From assembly GCF_016649425.1 (NCBI RefSeq), contig NZ_JADRCR010000019.1:1-36486 (forward strand): DNA of 36,486 bases. The letters are read 5' to 3'. The position numbers and the translations under genes were made by a program. The notes below the pieces were generated by a model. The model ran no database searches and was not told the origin of the DNA. It saw only the letters and a list, made by a program, of their open reading frames with translations. Source of the DNA: Limnobaculum allomyrinae. Its GTDB lineage: Bacteria > Pseudomonadota > Gammaproteobacteria > Enterobacterales > Enterobacteriaceae. Below are positions 8,309 to 16,831 of this stretch, in pieces (position 1 is the stretch's first letter; every line of letters begins with the position of its first letter).

Positions 8309-11148
8309 TTATCAATTCCCTTATAGGCGCTTCGGTTGGCCCGGTGCTCATACTCTTTCATCAGGCGCTCAAACTCGCTAAAGCTCATTCTTAATGCACG
8401 ATTTACTTCAGCGGCGACATCAGCACCGCCTTTAACCGTAATGTGAGGGGCATAGGTCACAACCATCCCTGACGGCTGATTAGCAAACTGTTGGGCGCGG
8501 ATGGCATCCTGACCTGGTGGCTGAATATTGGGGACATGGTTATTTAACAGATTCGGCGGGACTATTGACGGGCTGGCCAGTTTGACATCCGTAGCTGAAG
8601 CCAGGTCTAATGCCGCTTTACCCACAAGCTCGGATTGGTTATTGATACCAATAGCGGCACCTTCAGAAATATTTTCACCAAAACCAATAAACACACGACT
8701 GGGGGAGTTAATGCCTAATTGCTCTTTAAACCAGCCGCTGACAGAGCTTCCCACATTCATGATGGACTCTTTAACGGCGGTGGCCTTACTGGTAATCCCG
8801 TTAATCAGACCGTCCAGAATGGCCTGGCCCATTGACGTAAACGAGGTGGGTAACTCCACACCAAACCAGTTCAATACACTGCTGAAGATGTTCTTGAAAA
8901 TAGAAAGTGGTGACCAGGCGGTAATATTGTCTGAGGCGTTTTGAATACCGGTACTGACAGAGCCGGTGATAGTGTCCCAGGTGCTACCAAACCATCCGGT
9001 CACACCACTCCAGGCGTTTTTAATTGTCTCCATCGGTGACCAGGCAAACCCATTTTTAATACCGTCTGTTACCCAGCCAATGAGCTTTAAAGCCGTCTTC
9101 AGCGGTATCAGAAGAATGTTAATGGCCTGACCGATAACCCGGCCAAATGATTTACCGGCATTTTTCGCACCTTCAAGTTCTTCAGCCGTAGAGTTTACCG
9201 GTTCAAGGAGTTTAGTGACCCAATCCCAGGCTTGTGAAATCCATCCCACTAAGGGTTGAAATAGCTCACCAACCGGGCCAAAAACTTCACTGAATGTCGC
9301 ACCAATCGGCTCAACGGCCTCCGCGATACCTTCAAATACACCACTGAAGAACGCCTTGATGGGTTGCCAGTATTTATAGATAAGTAAGGCAGCAACAGCA
9401 ATACCACCAATCACCAATCCAATGGGGCTTAAAAACATCATACGGCCCACGCTGGCGAAGACTTTACCCAGGGTGGTAACAGAGGCAGCGATACCAGGAA
9501 AAACCGTACTAAACTTGCTGCCGGTAGCGGAGCCCAGCAACATCTTAGCCCGGAATAGCTCCAGTTTGGCGCTGCTGTTTTTCAGGGCAACATTGAGCGC
9601 GGCCATGGGGGATTTGATAAAGAAATTCATACCCCAGGACGCGCCCAGGGTAGCCACTTTCAAACCCACGATTGCCGTGGCTGCACCCACTAAACCCACC
9701 ACCAGTTTGGGGTTGGCTGCAATCCATTCTGTAATATTACCGAGGATAGGCTGAACGGTATCGACCAGTTGTAATACCGGCGGTAATAACGCATCACCGA
9801 CAGTAATTGAGAGTTCTTTAAGGGTATTTGCCAGAGATTTAAATTTTTCAATCGGCGAGTCCATCCGTAAATCGGCGGTTTTCTGAAGGGTGTCAGTAGA
9901 CTCTCCACTGGATTTACCTCCTTCACGGATACGGTCAAACTCGTCTTTATTCTGGCGGTAGCCCAGTACCATATTGATTTGGTTACTGTCCTTAAAGATT
10001 TCAGACAGGCCAAATTTTTCCATTAGCTCAGCTTGTTTTTCAATATTTCCTTTGTACTTGTCCATCTCCGCCATACCCGCAGATCCCAGTCGCTTTTCAA
10101 GGAATCCACTGGCAATCTTCATACTGGCTTCAAATTCACTGTAACCATTGGCCACGGCTTTTTTCATGGAAGCCTGATAATCAAACTCTGCGTTGGGATC
10201 AATGGTTTTATAGGCACTGGAAAAAGCTGCTGCGCGTTTGTCGGTATTCATTTCTTTCAGCCAGCCTTTAAGACCGGCCATGGCATTTTCAGCCCCCATG
10301 ATGCCATCACCAATCTGTAAGGTGGCGGCAATATCGCCCAGAGAATCAATACCCAACTTATTGGTTTTAATGTCATCCCCTAGTTGGCCGATGGCATTAA
10401 ACAGATTGGCCATACCATAGCCGCCTTGTTGACCTGACCAGATAAGCTGATCCAATGCCTGGCGCATACCTTCTTCACCATCAATTCCCATATCTCTTAA
10501 TGCCAGGAACGTGGCCGCGCCGTCATCCATACTTATCCGTAAACCAGTAACAGCCTTACCCAGTAATGGTGCATATCCCCGAATTTCTTCCAGGCTAGCT
10601 TCTCCCTCAACCAATTGGCCTATACCATTTGATAGTTCCATATGATCCTGAGTTGTGCTTTTATTCTTAAGCGTATCCCGGATGATTTTTCCTATCTGAC
10701 CTTCATCTTCAGCACTGAGGGTGCCCTTAATCCGGGCATCGCGTAAACTGTCCTGAAAGTTGGCGCTACGGCCCACACTCTCCCGGACTAATCTGGCGTT
10801 CGCCCAAGCGGTAGCTGCTGTACCCATCATTTCGCCGCCTAACGCCTGACGCTGGTCTCCCAGGGCTTTTTGTTTGGCCATGGCCGCGTTAAGACTGTTT
10901 TGTTTGGCTTTCAGGCGGTCTAGCGACTGGCCCAGGCGCTCATAGTGGTTACGGAGCTGCTGGACGTTTCGGGTAGGATGCGATAAAGCCCGGCTCATTA
11001 TCTGACCCAGGCGTTGTTGCCGTTGTGAAAGGAGTTCAGTGGTGCGACCAAGGCGGCTAACCGTTGAGCTGGCGCTGCCAAAAACAGAAGTAAAGGCGTT
11101 ATCCAGCACAGCCCCCAGTCGTAACCCAACAGAGATTGTATTACTCAT
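8305..11148 (-). CDS. T: Tail tape measure protein
   Basis: At 947 residues it is the longest gene in the window, in the tape-measure position between the chaperone pair and U. It sets tail length and is ejected with the DNA. The N-terminus is a coiled coil (TELLSQRQQRLGQIM, NHYERLGQSLDRLKAKQ), residues about 120-420 form a TP901-type core, and there are hydrophobic segments near 470-500 (KLVVGLVGAATAIVGL) and 560-590 (SPIGLVIGGIAVAALLIY). The C-terminal part has WFG/W-type repeats and FKEQLGINSPSRVF, a common tape-measure ending motif. Confidence 0.88.
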   Translation of the reverse strand: MSNTISVGLRLGAVLDNAFTSVFGSASSTVSRLGRTTELLSQRQQRLGQIMSRALSHPTRNVQQLRNHYERLGQSLDRLKAKQNSLNAAMAKQKALGDQRQALGGEMMGTAATAWANARLVRESVGRSANFQDSLRDARIKGTLSAEDEGQIGKIIRDTLKNKSTTQDHMELSNGIGQLVEGEASLEEIRGYAPLLGKAVTGLRISMDDGAATFLALRDMGIDGEEGMRQALDQLIWSGQQGGYGMANLFNAIGQLGDDIKTNKLGIDSLGDIAATLQIGDGIMGAENAMAGLKGWLKEMNTDKRAAAFSSAYKTIDPNAEFDYQASMKKAVANGYSEFEASMKIASGFLEKRLGSAGMAEMDKYKGNIEKQAELMEKFGLSEIFKDSNQINMVLGYRQNKDEFDRIREGGKSSGESTDTLQKTADLRMDSPIEKFKSLANTLKELSITVGDALLPPVLQLVDTVQPILGNITEWIAANPKLVVGLVGAATAIVGLKVATLGASWGMNFFIKSPMAALNVALKNSSAKLELFRAKMLLGSATGSKFSTVFPGIAASVTTLGKVFASVGRMMFLSPIGLVIGGIAVAALLIYKYWQPIKAFFSGVFEGIAEAVEPIGATFSEVFGPVGELFQPLVGWISQAWDWVTKLLEPVNSTAEELEGAKNAGKSFGRVIGQAINILLIPLKTALKLIGWVTDGIKNGFAWSPMETIKNAWSGVTGWFGSTWDTITGSVSTGIQNASDNITAWSPLSIFKNIFSSVLNWFGVELPTSFTSMGQAILDGLINGITSKATAVKESIMNVGSSVSGWFKEQLGINSPSRVFIGFGENISEGAAIGINNQSELVGKAALDLASATDVKLASPSIVPPNLLNNHVPNIQPPGQDAIRAQQFANQPSGMVVTYAPHITVKGGADVAAEVNRALRMSFSEFERLMKEYEHRANRSAYKGIDK

Positions 11149-11162
11149 AACGCCTCACTATT

Positions 11163-11408
11163 TTATCCCTTTGTTGCTGCTATACGCTGGTTATTTCGTT
11201 CCTGTGCAAGTTCAAACCAGCGCCAGTACTCATCTACAAAACTCAGGTTGTCGATATCGGAGGGTGAAAATTTGAACTCCAACGCCAACCACTCATCAAC
11301 CGACTGTAAGTTTTCAGGACTGGTCGGCAGATTCTCCACATAGGCGGCGAAAGGTTTTTGATATCTCCGCACTGTCAGCCAGTGTGAGTTGGTCGATATC
11401 TTCCATCG
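11163..11408 (-). CDS. Frameshifted extension of the tail chaperone (E' type)
   Basis: This frame is open from 11408 to the stop at 11163 and overlaps the 3' end of the upstream chaperone gene. Its only internal start is a GTG at 11372 without a ribosome-binding site, so it is most likely made as the C-terminal part of a frameshift fusion. The reading frame lies +1 (equivalently -2) relative to the upstream gene, not the usual -1. The unique 54 or so C-terminal residues include SVDEWLALEFKFSPSD and FVDEYWRWFELAQ. It is immediately upstream of the tape measure gene, the position of gpE' in P2 and gp42 in Mu. Confidence 0.72.
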   Translation of the reverse strand, partial: RWKISTNSHWLTVRRYQKPFAAYVENLPTSPENLQSVDEWLALEFKFSPSDIDNLSFVDEYWRWFELAQERNNQRIAATKG

Positions 11409-11601
11409 TTAAACCGGTGAGCAACGCAAATAAAAAGGTCTCAGATTCAACCTGGTCTTTACTGTGTCGCTGGGCTTCTTTCATATCTTTTCGACGTGGG
11501 ACACGCATGGTTAGCTTAGTGAGTGTCTCGCCGGTTCCCAGCGTCAGCGGTTCTAATAAAGTGATATCAGTATTAACAAGGAAATTGGTGTTCTTGGACA
11601 T
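11314..11601 (-). CDS. Tail assembly chaperone (gpE / Mu gp41 type)
   Basis: A 95-residue protein related to the Mu gp41 tail assembly proteins: EPLTLGTGETLTKLTMRVPRRKDMKEA (key parts LGTGETLTKLTMR and RRKDM) followed by an acidic helix and LLTGLTMEDIDQLTLAD. It coats the tape measure during tail assembly. Its last 95 nt overlap an open frame in +1 phase, consistent with a programmed frameshift. It follows a terminator-like hairpin after the tube gene. Confidence 0.8.
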   Translation of the reverse strand: MSKNTNFLVNTDITLLEPLTLGTGETLTKLTMRVPRRKDMKEAQRHSKDQVESETFLFALLTGLTMEDIDQLTLADSAEISKTFRRLCGESADQS

Positions 11602-11681
11602 TTTGGGGCTCCCGATGATTTAAAAAATTCGTGAGCCTTCATTCTCTAGATGATGAATGGAAAGGGATTTTAGCGGAGGTT

Positions 11682-11714
11682 AAAGAAATACCCAGCAACA
11701 CATGTTACCGGGTA
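11682..11714 (-). terminator. Terminator or attenuator between the tube and chaperone genes
   Basis: A 12-pair stem with two G-U pairs and a 2-nt loop (11689-11714), followed on the minus strand by TTTCTTT. It lies in a 142-bp gap right after the tail tube gene, inside the late operon. It would reduce transcription of the chaperone and baseplate genes relative to the abundant sheath and tube. The remainder of the gap holds no gene. Confidence 0.68.
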
Positions 11715-11743
11715 TGATGAAAACAGAATGTAAAGGACGTTAA

Positions 11744-12265
11744 TTATTGGCCGATATTGGAACGGTATTTTGCCAGTTGATCTTTACCGTCCACCCGGTA
11801 GATATTTGACAGAACATCCAGCATCACGGTTTCTTTTCCGCCCACCAGTTGCCGAATGGATGTTGCGCTAAAAGGTGTTTCAAATGTTGTCGCTTCTCGC
11901 GGTTTGTAACTACCCAACTGATACTCTTTGAATGTCACTGTCATCAGTGTAACAAGTGGTAACTCATCAACCCGTCCCTGGCTGGTATGGACATTTATCT
12001 GACTACGGCACTGTAACGAGATAGAGGTAAACGGTGAGGCGATTTTAGAAACCGCATCCTGGTATAAGGAGTTCCAGATAATCTTCCCTTCGATTTTTTC
12101 AAAACCGTCCGGCAGTTCAACAACACCGATTAATCCCAGTCCGTTAAAATCAGACATCACCGTTTTAAGGCTGCCTAAATCAATCTCCTGCGCTTTAGCC
12201 AGATAGCTATTCCCATCCAGGTATACGCCTGCATTGTTAATTCTGTGCGCTTGAAAACCCGCCAT
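11744..12265 (-). CDS. FII: Major tail tube protein (P2 FII family)
   Basis: A 173-residue contractile-tail tube protein. The family pattern is clear: a short N-terminal arm (HRINNAGVYLDGNSYLAKAQEIDLG, key parts NAGVYLDGN and AQEIDLP-like AQEIDLG), GLGLIGVVELPDGFEKIEG, and the closing YRVDGKDQLAKYRSNIG. It forms hexameric rings inside the sheath encoded two bases upstream. Confidence 0.92.
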   Translation of the reverse strand: MAGFQAHRINNAGVYLDGNSYLAKAQEIDLGSLKTVMSDFNGLGLIGVVELPDGFEKIEGKIIWNSLYQDAVSKIASPFTSISLQCRSQINVHTSQGRVDELPLVTLMTVTFKEYQLGSYKPREATTFETPFSATSIRQLVGGKETVMLDVLSNIYRVDGKDQLAKYRSNIGQ

Positions 12266-12267
12266 AA

Positions 12268-13689
12268 TCAGTTACCTCCTTTCAGGGTGGCCAGATACTC
12301 ACCGGTAATTTCGGATTCATAGGTGATCCGCTCCATCGGTGGTGGTGGCGTTAATTTATATTGGAACAGGGCATTCCCCAGCTCCAGTTGGGTTTGTGGG
12401 TTACGCTCAGGGTCATACCAGCATTCGCCACCTAACAGCGCACCATCGCCAATCAGCTTTCTCAGGAACTGGTTAACCGACTCCACAATGGCATCAATGA
12501 CCGCCTGAGTAATGGGCATATCGATAAACTGAAGGGAGGAATAGCGGATACTCTCATCCACAATGTCTTTCACCCGGCGAACGGAAATGAAGTTCTTCAT
12601 ATGCGTTACCGATGGCCAGGCGGCGGAACGGTTCCCCCAGGAACGCAAACCGGTACCAAAGCTGTTGAATACCGTCACAATCCCGTTTTCATTAAGCAGA
12701 TTGACTTCACTGTTAGGGTCGTCAATACGCGCAGACAACGAACGTTCAGAACCAACGATACCTTTAAACTCCGTATTGGACGGACTCCACCAGTAACCAC
12801 GCTCAAGGTCTTTCGCTGCCATTAATCCTGCCAGGCGCTGAGACATGGGCTCCAGTTGGATACTGTCCGTGGCTGAGTCGTAAACCTTCAGGTGGGGATA
12901 ACACAGAATGGCGCGTTCGCTGGAAGTGGCAAAGTTAATGGTACCCATCGGGCCGCGACCACTGATAGCCTGGCTTGGCGTTGTCCCTACCGGCGCATCA
13001 ATCAGCGCCATGGCACCGTATTTATGAGCGGCAGAAATCAGCTCAGTACCTACGCTGTTTAATGTGCTGAAGCCAGGAGCAATCAGTAGCTTGGCAAAAA
13101 AGCCATAAAGGTTATAGGCATCTTCCAGCGCATTGATACCCGACCGATGACCAGCAGCATCAACGGCCCCAATAATATCTGCTGGGGTGACCTTCGACGG
13201 GTCGGCATATATATATTCTACCGTAACCGTTGCTCTGGCTGGAATAGCGCCAGTAGTCAGGCGAACCAGCTCTCCGGTAACCAGGTTAAGGGTGTAATCC
13301 GTATCCTGAACATAAGTGGTCTCTGCCGTTTTCACTTTGGCGGAGATAATGGCGGCATGGGGTAACATAGCCCGATTGTTGATACCAAACGTTACAGTAA
13401 TACCCGTTGCTTCCGTTTGATGGATTTCCGGGTTAAGTACGTTAATCACCAGAACCGTACCGGCACCATGATCGTAAATGGCTTTAAGGGCTTTAGGGAT
13501 AGAAAAACCGCTTAAACGAGGCCCAAATTGAGCTCCGGCATTCTCAGATGGACATAACGTTAATTCATTAATCGGGCCAGTTGGCGCGGTTCCGATTAAT
13601 CCAATAACGGCGGATTTCACCACCCGAATAGCCCGTGGCCCGTACTCAACCTCAAGGGTTTCAGCGCCGTGTAAAAAGTTAGCGGCCAT
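12268..13689 (-). CDS. FI: Tail sheath protein (P2 FI family)
   Basis: A 473-residue contractile sheath subunit. It has the N-terminal FLHGAETLEV and VVKSAVIGLIGTAP segment, and the C-terminal core with GSERSLSARIDDPNSEVNLLNENGIVTVFN (key parts ERSLSARIDD and LLNENGI), TGLRSWGNRSAAWPSV, FISVRRVKDIVDESIRYSSLQFID and GGECWYDPERNPQTQLELG. The TGLR-WGNR block is diagnostic for P2-type sheaths. It shares a few bases with the gene before it. Confidence 0.92.
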   Translation of the reverse strand: MAANFLHGAETLEVEYGPRAIRVVKSAVIGLIGTAPTGPINELTLCPSENAGAQFGPRLSGFSIPKALKAIYDHGAGTVLVINVLNPEIHQTEATGITVTFGINNRAMLPHAAIISAKVKTAETTYVQDTDYTLNLVTGELVRLTTGAIPARATVTVEYIYADPSKVTPADIIGAVDAAGHRSGINALEDAYNLYGFFAKLLIAPGFSTLNSVGTELISAAHKYGAMALIDAPVGTTPSQAISGRGPMGTINFATSSERAILCYPHLKVYDSATDSIQLEPMSQRLAGLMAAKDLERGYWWSPSNTEFKGIVGSERSLSARIDDPNSEVNLLNENGIVTVFNSFGTGLRSWGNRSAAWPSVTHMKNFISVRRVKDIVDESIRYSSLQFIDMPITQAVIDAIVESVNQFLRKLIGDGALLGGECWYDPERNPQTQLELGNALFQYKLTPPPPMERITYESEITGEYLATLKGGN

Positions 13690-13924
13690 CGTCTTTTTGC
13701 TCCTTGGCTTTCACATCAGCTTTCACAAGCTTTGCAGTAGTTGGAGGGAGTGTTAACAGCTTTTGAGCCAGTAACGCTTCGGTATAGTCATGCTTTTCAG
13801 GAAGAGAAACTTCACGACCAGGATAGAGTACAACCTCCAGTTCCTGCTCTTCCTTATTCGAGCCAATGATGCGTACCGTGACGCTGCTTTGTGGCCCGTG
13901 ATAGAGATAGGGAATTAATTTCAT
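13679..13924 (-). CDS. Small conserved phage protein before the sheath gene
   Basis: An 81-residue protein with an N-terminal beta-rich part (VTVRIIGSNKEEQELEVVLYPGREVSLPE) and a charged C-terminus (LVKADVKAKEQKDDG). Short proteins of this kind sit between the connector genes and the sheath in BcepMu- and Mu-like phages (Mu gp38 position), with no proven role. It overlaps its neighbours by a few bases, so it is co-translated with the connector and sheath. Confidence 0.7.
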   Translation of the reverse strand: MKLIPYLYHGPQSSVTVRIIGSNKEEQELEVVLYPGREVSLPEKHDYTEALLAQKLLTLPPTTAKLVKADVKAKEQKDDGR

Positions 13925-14385
13925 GAGTAATCCTCATAACGTAAGTGAGGGGGGATGTCGTTGGAAACCTGTATTTGGTTAATCCGGGTATTAAAATCCT
14001 GTGCGTATTGCCAGATACCGGCGTTCTGCGCCAGGAAGATTTCACTGACAGGCTTTAAAGCAGTATCACAATGGGGAGGCGTCCAGCCGGTCAGGGTTTC
14101 ACGCAGGTGGTCAAGGTAGGCAATCACACCTTTTTTACCGTGAAGCTGGCGAAACATCAGCGTTAACGGAATGGTCATATCTCTGGCCATCCAGGTACTG
14201 TCTAACGCCTCAACATTGTTAAAGTTGCTTTTGGAATAGCTGATAAGCACTGCGCCAACGGCATGGTTTAACCGGTAACTGGCGGGTTGCTCAGGAAAGT
14301 ACTCGATGGCCAGCGCTTTTCCGTGAGCGTCCTTCAGGCGAATCAAAACAGCATCAAGAACATCAAGGGTGATACTCATCGCCAT
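13921..14385 (-). CDS. Mu gp37-like protein (DUF1834), head-tail connection
   Basis: A 154-residue protein resembling the Mu gp37/DUF1834 family: an N-terminal helix, IEYFPEQPASYRLNHAVGAVLISYSKSNF (key parts FPEQPASYRL and AVLISYS), an MTIPLTLMFRQLHGKKG segment and LRETLTGWTPP. The family lies between head and tail genes and is assigned to tail completion. It overlaps the gp36-like gene by 10 nt. Confidence 0.78.
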   Translation of the reverse strand: MAMSITLDVLDAVLIRLKDAHGKALAIEYFPEQPASYRLNHAVGAVLISYSKSNFNNVEALDSTWMARDMTIPLTLMFRQLHGKKGVIAYLDHLRETLTGWTPPHCDTALKPVSEIFLAQNAGIWQYAQDFNTRINQIQVSNDIPPHLRYEDYS

Positions 14386-14819
14386 TTCTCCAGGAGCTTA
14401 CTTCCCCAAAAGCGTTTAGAGGCGGAAACCTTAAATACACCAGGCTCTTTGGCTTCAGCGACGGTATCCGCTATTTTCACATTAAGAGAAATAGCCCCTT
14501 TTTGGATTTGGCTGAGGGTATCCAGAGCATCCTTTTTGCCATCTTTGACCGCTTCAGGCATGGCCCCTTCAGGGCGGCGCTGATACAACCAATAACGTGC
14601 CAGGTACGCTACTGCATCACGAACGATGGTTGGAACGGAAGATAACGGCAGTGGATAACGGGAGACTAAATAACCGTCTGCCAACTCTTCCGCGTAGTTA
14701 ATCGCATCCTCCAGAACAACCGGGTCATAGCTTTCCGCAGCGGGATCGTCATTGGATAACCAGATGAGGGTTTGCCGGGGAACGGCCCGTTCTAAATCGT
14801 TCAGTGTGCAGTAGCGCAT
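14376..14819 (-). CDS. Mu gp36-like protein (DUF1320), head-tail connector
   Basis: A 147-residue member of the DUF1320 family, thought to form part of the neck below the portal. Diagnostic segments are the N-terminal YCTLNDLERAVP, EDAINYAEELADGYLVSRYPLPL, and IVRDAVAYLARYWLY. The C-terminus (SASKRFWGSKLLEKW) is the usual ending. It follows the capsid gene by 10 bp. Confidence 0.85.
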   Translation of the reverse strand: MRYCTLNDLERAVPRQTLIWLSNDDPAAESYDPVVLEDAINYAEELADGYLVSRYPLPLSSVPTIVRDAVAYLARYWLYQRRPEGAMPEAVKDGKKDALDTLSQIQKGAISLNVKIADTVAEAKEPGVFKVSASKRFWGSKLLEKWR

Positions 14820-14829
14820 GGTGGCTTCC

Positions 14830-15813
14830 TTAACTCATTTTCAGTTCAACAAGGGCTTCGGGATAGGTACAGATAGCCAGCGGGTTAGCCTGAGCCTCCA
14901 AATCCCAGCCTTTACCCATGCTGCGCTCTTCCGCTTTGGCATAGTGCGGCAGGCCAATGGTATTGACCGTTTCGTTATAGTTCGCCGGGGCGTTATACAT
15001 CTTATAAACACCACCTTTGGCGATAGGAAATACCCGTGCAACATCGGCCGGAAGGAAGTTCTGCTTGGAGACCGTGGCGTTATACTCTTCAAACTCAATA
15101 CCACCGAAGGTAAAGCCTTTACGCATATCACCACCCAGGCGATCGGCGGCTTCCTGATAGTTGGCATAGGCTTTTTGTACGTTAGGATGATCAACGAAGG
15201 CATCAAACCAGTCTTTACCACAGAACGCCTTATACCCGGTCACCAGTGCGCCGGTGAGCTTGGATTCACTGTGGCGTTTGGCATCCATTAACAGTTTACG
15301 GACATTGGTATCGTCTGCGCTCAGCGGTACGATAATGCTTTTTTGTGTTACGCCAAATTCTTTATACAGGTCATAAATCACCGAGCCATCCGAATCCAGA
15401 ATACGACCACACAAGGCACCGATACGCTGGAATTCGCGGGTCACTTCCAGGCTGTTTTTCATCGTTTCCAGCTTGTTATTGATGGTTTGTGCCTGATAGT
15501 CGGTAGCATCGTTGTCGCCAAAAGAATTAAAGTTTTGCAGGTCAGACGGTAACAACTGAGCGGAGGCCGGTAAGTGGGTGGTTTCAAACGTACGGCGTTT
15601 GGACTTGTTGTTTTTAACCGGCGTTGGGTCTTCATCACGGCCAATATTCTTGACCAGGAATAAACGACCATCACGGCTTTCAATCACAACGGACGTAGTA
15701 GCAATCCCTTCTTCTTCAAAAATACCCAATTCACCTGCACGGGTCGGGATGGTTGGGATTTTATTGATGGCTGCCGTTAGCGTGGTAACGGTAAACATAT
15801 CTTCTAAATTCAT
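14830..15813 (-). CDS. Major capsid protein, lambda gpE family
   Basis: A 327-residue HK97-fold capsid subunit of the lambda E type and not of the Mu gpT type. Visible parts are the N-terminal FTVTTLTAAINKIP and TTSVVIESRDGRLFLV, the KSKRRTFETTHLPASAQLLPSDLQ segment (key part ETTHLPASAQLLPSD), GYKAFCGKDWFDAFVDHPNVQ, GFTFGGIEFEEY and the C-terminal NTIGLPHYAKAEERSMGKGW. The family members carry the decoration protein gene just upstream, as here. Confidence 0.9.
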   Translation of the reverse strand: MNLEDMFTVTTLTAAINKIPTIPTRAGELGIFEEEGIATTSVVIESRDGRLFLVKNIGRDEDPTPVKNNKSKRRTFETTHLPASAQLLPSDLQNFNSFGDNDATDYQAQTINNKLETMKNSLEVTREFQRIGALCGRILDSDGSVIYDLYKEFGVTQKSIIVPLSADDTNVRKLLMDAKRHSESKLTGALVTGYKAFCGKDWFDAFVDHPNVQKAYANYQEAADRLGGDMRKGFTFGGIEFEEYNATVSKQNFLPADVARVFPIAKGGVYKMYNAPANYNETVNTIGLPHYAKAEERSMGKGWDLEAQANPLAICTYPEALVELKMS

Positions 15814-15851
15814 TCTCTTTTTCCTTTTTGCTTTAAGTGGCTAAACAGGGG

Positions 15852-16220
15852 TTAAAGCTGCTCTCTGGCAATAATGCCCAGCGCTTCCAGCTCGGTGTAT
15901 GCCGTGGTCTTTTGTGCATCAGTCACACCGTCAGGCCATACCAGACCATCAATGGCCACTACGGCACCACGGGCAATCACCGCTCCCGGACGTTCGCCAG
16001 CCGTGGTATCGATATGTTGTGCCAATACCGCTACGGCTTTTTTTGCCGCACCCGTACCCGCTAAATCAAGGGCATAATATTTACCGGAGACTTTGGCCAT
16101 AACGGTACCCAGCTCATATTTGTTACCTGCTGCAATTATTCCCCGGTCTTTCGTCCAACCCGGTTTTACTTCGACCAGCAGAACATCGCTTAATACTTTT
16201 GGTTCGTTAAAAGTAGCCAT
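15852..16220 (-). CDS. Head decoration protein, lambda gpD family
   Basis: A 122-residue capsid stabilising protein. The lambda D pattern is present: VLLVEVKPGWTKDRGIIAAG, ELGTVMAKVSG, YYALDLAGTGAAKKAVAVLAQHIDT (key parts YYALDLAGTGA and VAVLAQHID), GAVIARGAVVAID and the closing LGIIAREQL. It binds the three-fold positions of the expanded shell made from the gpE-like protein encoded 38 bp downstream. Confidence 0.9.
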   Translation of the reverse strand: MATFNEPKVLSDVLLVEVKPGWTKDRGIIAAGNKYELGTVMAKVSGKYYALDLAGTGAAKKAVAVLAQHIDTTAGERPGAVIARGAVVAIDGLVWPDGVTDAQKTTAYTELEALGIIAREQL

Positions 16221-16234
16221 GATTTAAGGTGCTC

Positions 16235-16831
16235 CTACTTATTACGGCTGGCGCGGCGTTCTGCGTCAGCCAGTAGTGGGTTAACAGTCGTGTTTTTAGG
16301 GGCGGTACCTTTTCGGCCCACCTCACTAAAATCCACCACGTCCGGTAAAGAACGAATAAATGCCTGGATAGCTGGCGCAAGCGGTTTACTTTTACCGTTT
16401 TCGCTAAAGTCCAGCTTGCTGGTACCGCGCTTTTTCGATGCGGCCTTGATCATGGCGCGAACGGCTGCCCGGTGGCTTGGTTTAACCTTACGACGAATAA
16501 CTTCAGCAAAGTCCGCGCTCTCACCGTCAATTTCCAGTTCTTCCGCCTGCTCCAGAAGCTCTTCGTTTTCGGCCTTCAGTCGCTGGTTTTCCTCCGATAC
16601 GGCGACTAACTGAGCGGCGACTTCAGGCAGAATTTCATCGGCGCTGGCATCCGGTGGAAGGTCGGTTTTAACCGCTTCAGGTGCGGCATCACTCACAGCC
16701 ACGGCAATTGCCTGAGCGCCTTCTTCTGAAATGATTTCAGCGGCCTTGTCCTCACCCAGCTCTTTGGTCAGAAAAGCCACCAGACGTGCCAGTAAACCTT
16801 TTTTATCCGTTGGGTTAGCTGCATCAGCCAT
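16235..16831 (-). CDS. Internal in-frame scaffold protein (Mu gpZ-like)
   Basis: Within the protease gene, codon 153 is an ATG preceded by GAGGA seven bases upstream. This would give a 198-residue product lacking the protease domain and starting MADAANPTDKKG. Mu makes its scaffold gpZ as an in-frame C-terminal product of gene I, and lambda makes Nu3 within C in the same way. The sequence shows the start site; that it is used is inference. Confidence 0.65.
   Translation of the reverse strand: MADAANPTDKKGLLARLVAFLTKELGEDKAAEIISEEGAQAIAVAVSDAAPEAVKTDLPPDASADEILPEVAAQLVAVSEENQRLKAENEELLEQAEELEIDGESADFAEVIRRKVKPSHRAAVRAMIKAASKKRGTSKLDFSENGKSKPLAPAIQAFIRSLPDVVDFSEVGRKGTAPKNTTVNPLLADAERRASRNK

Noticed and set aside
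9422-9754. Long open frames on the plus strand opposite the tape measure and other late genes
   Set aside because: They mirror well-supported minus-strand genes, lack ribosome-binding sites, and show low-complexity residue content typical of antisense frames.
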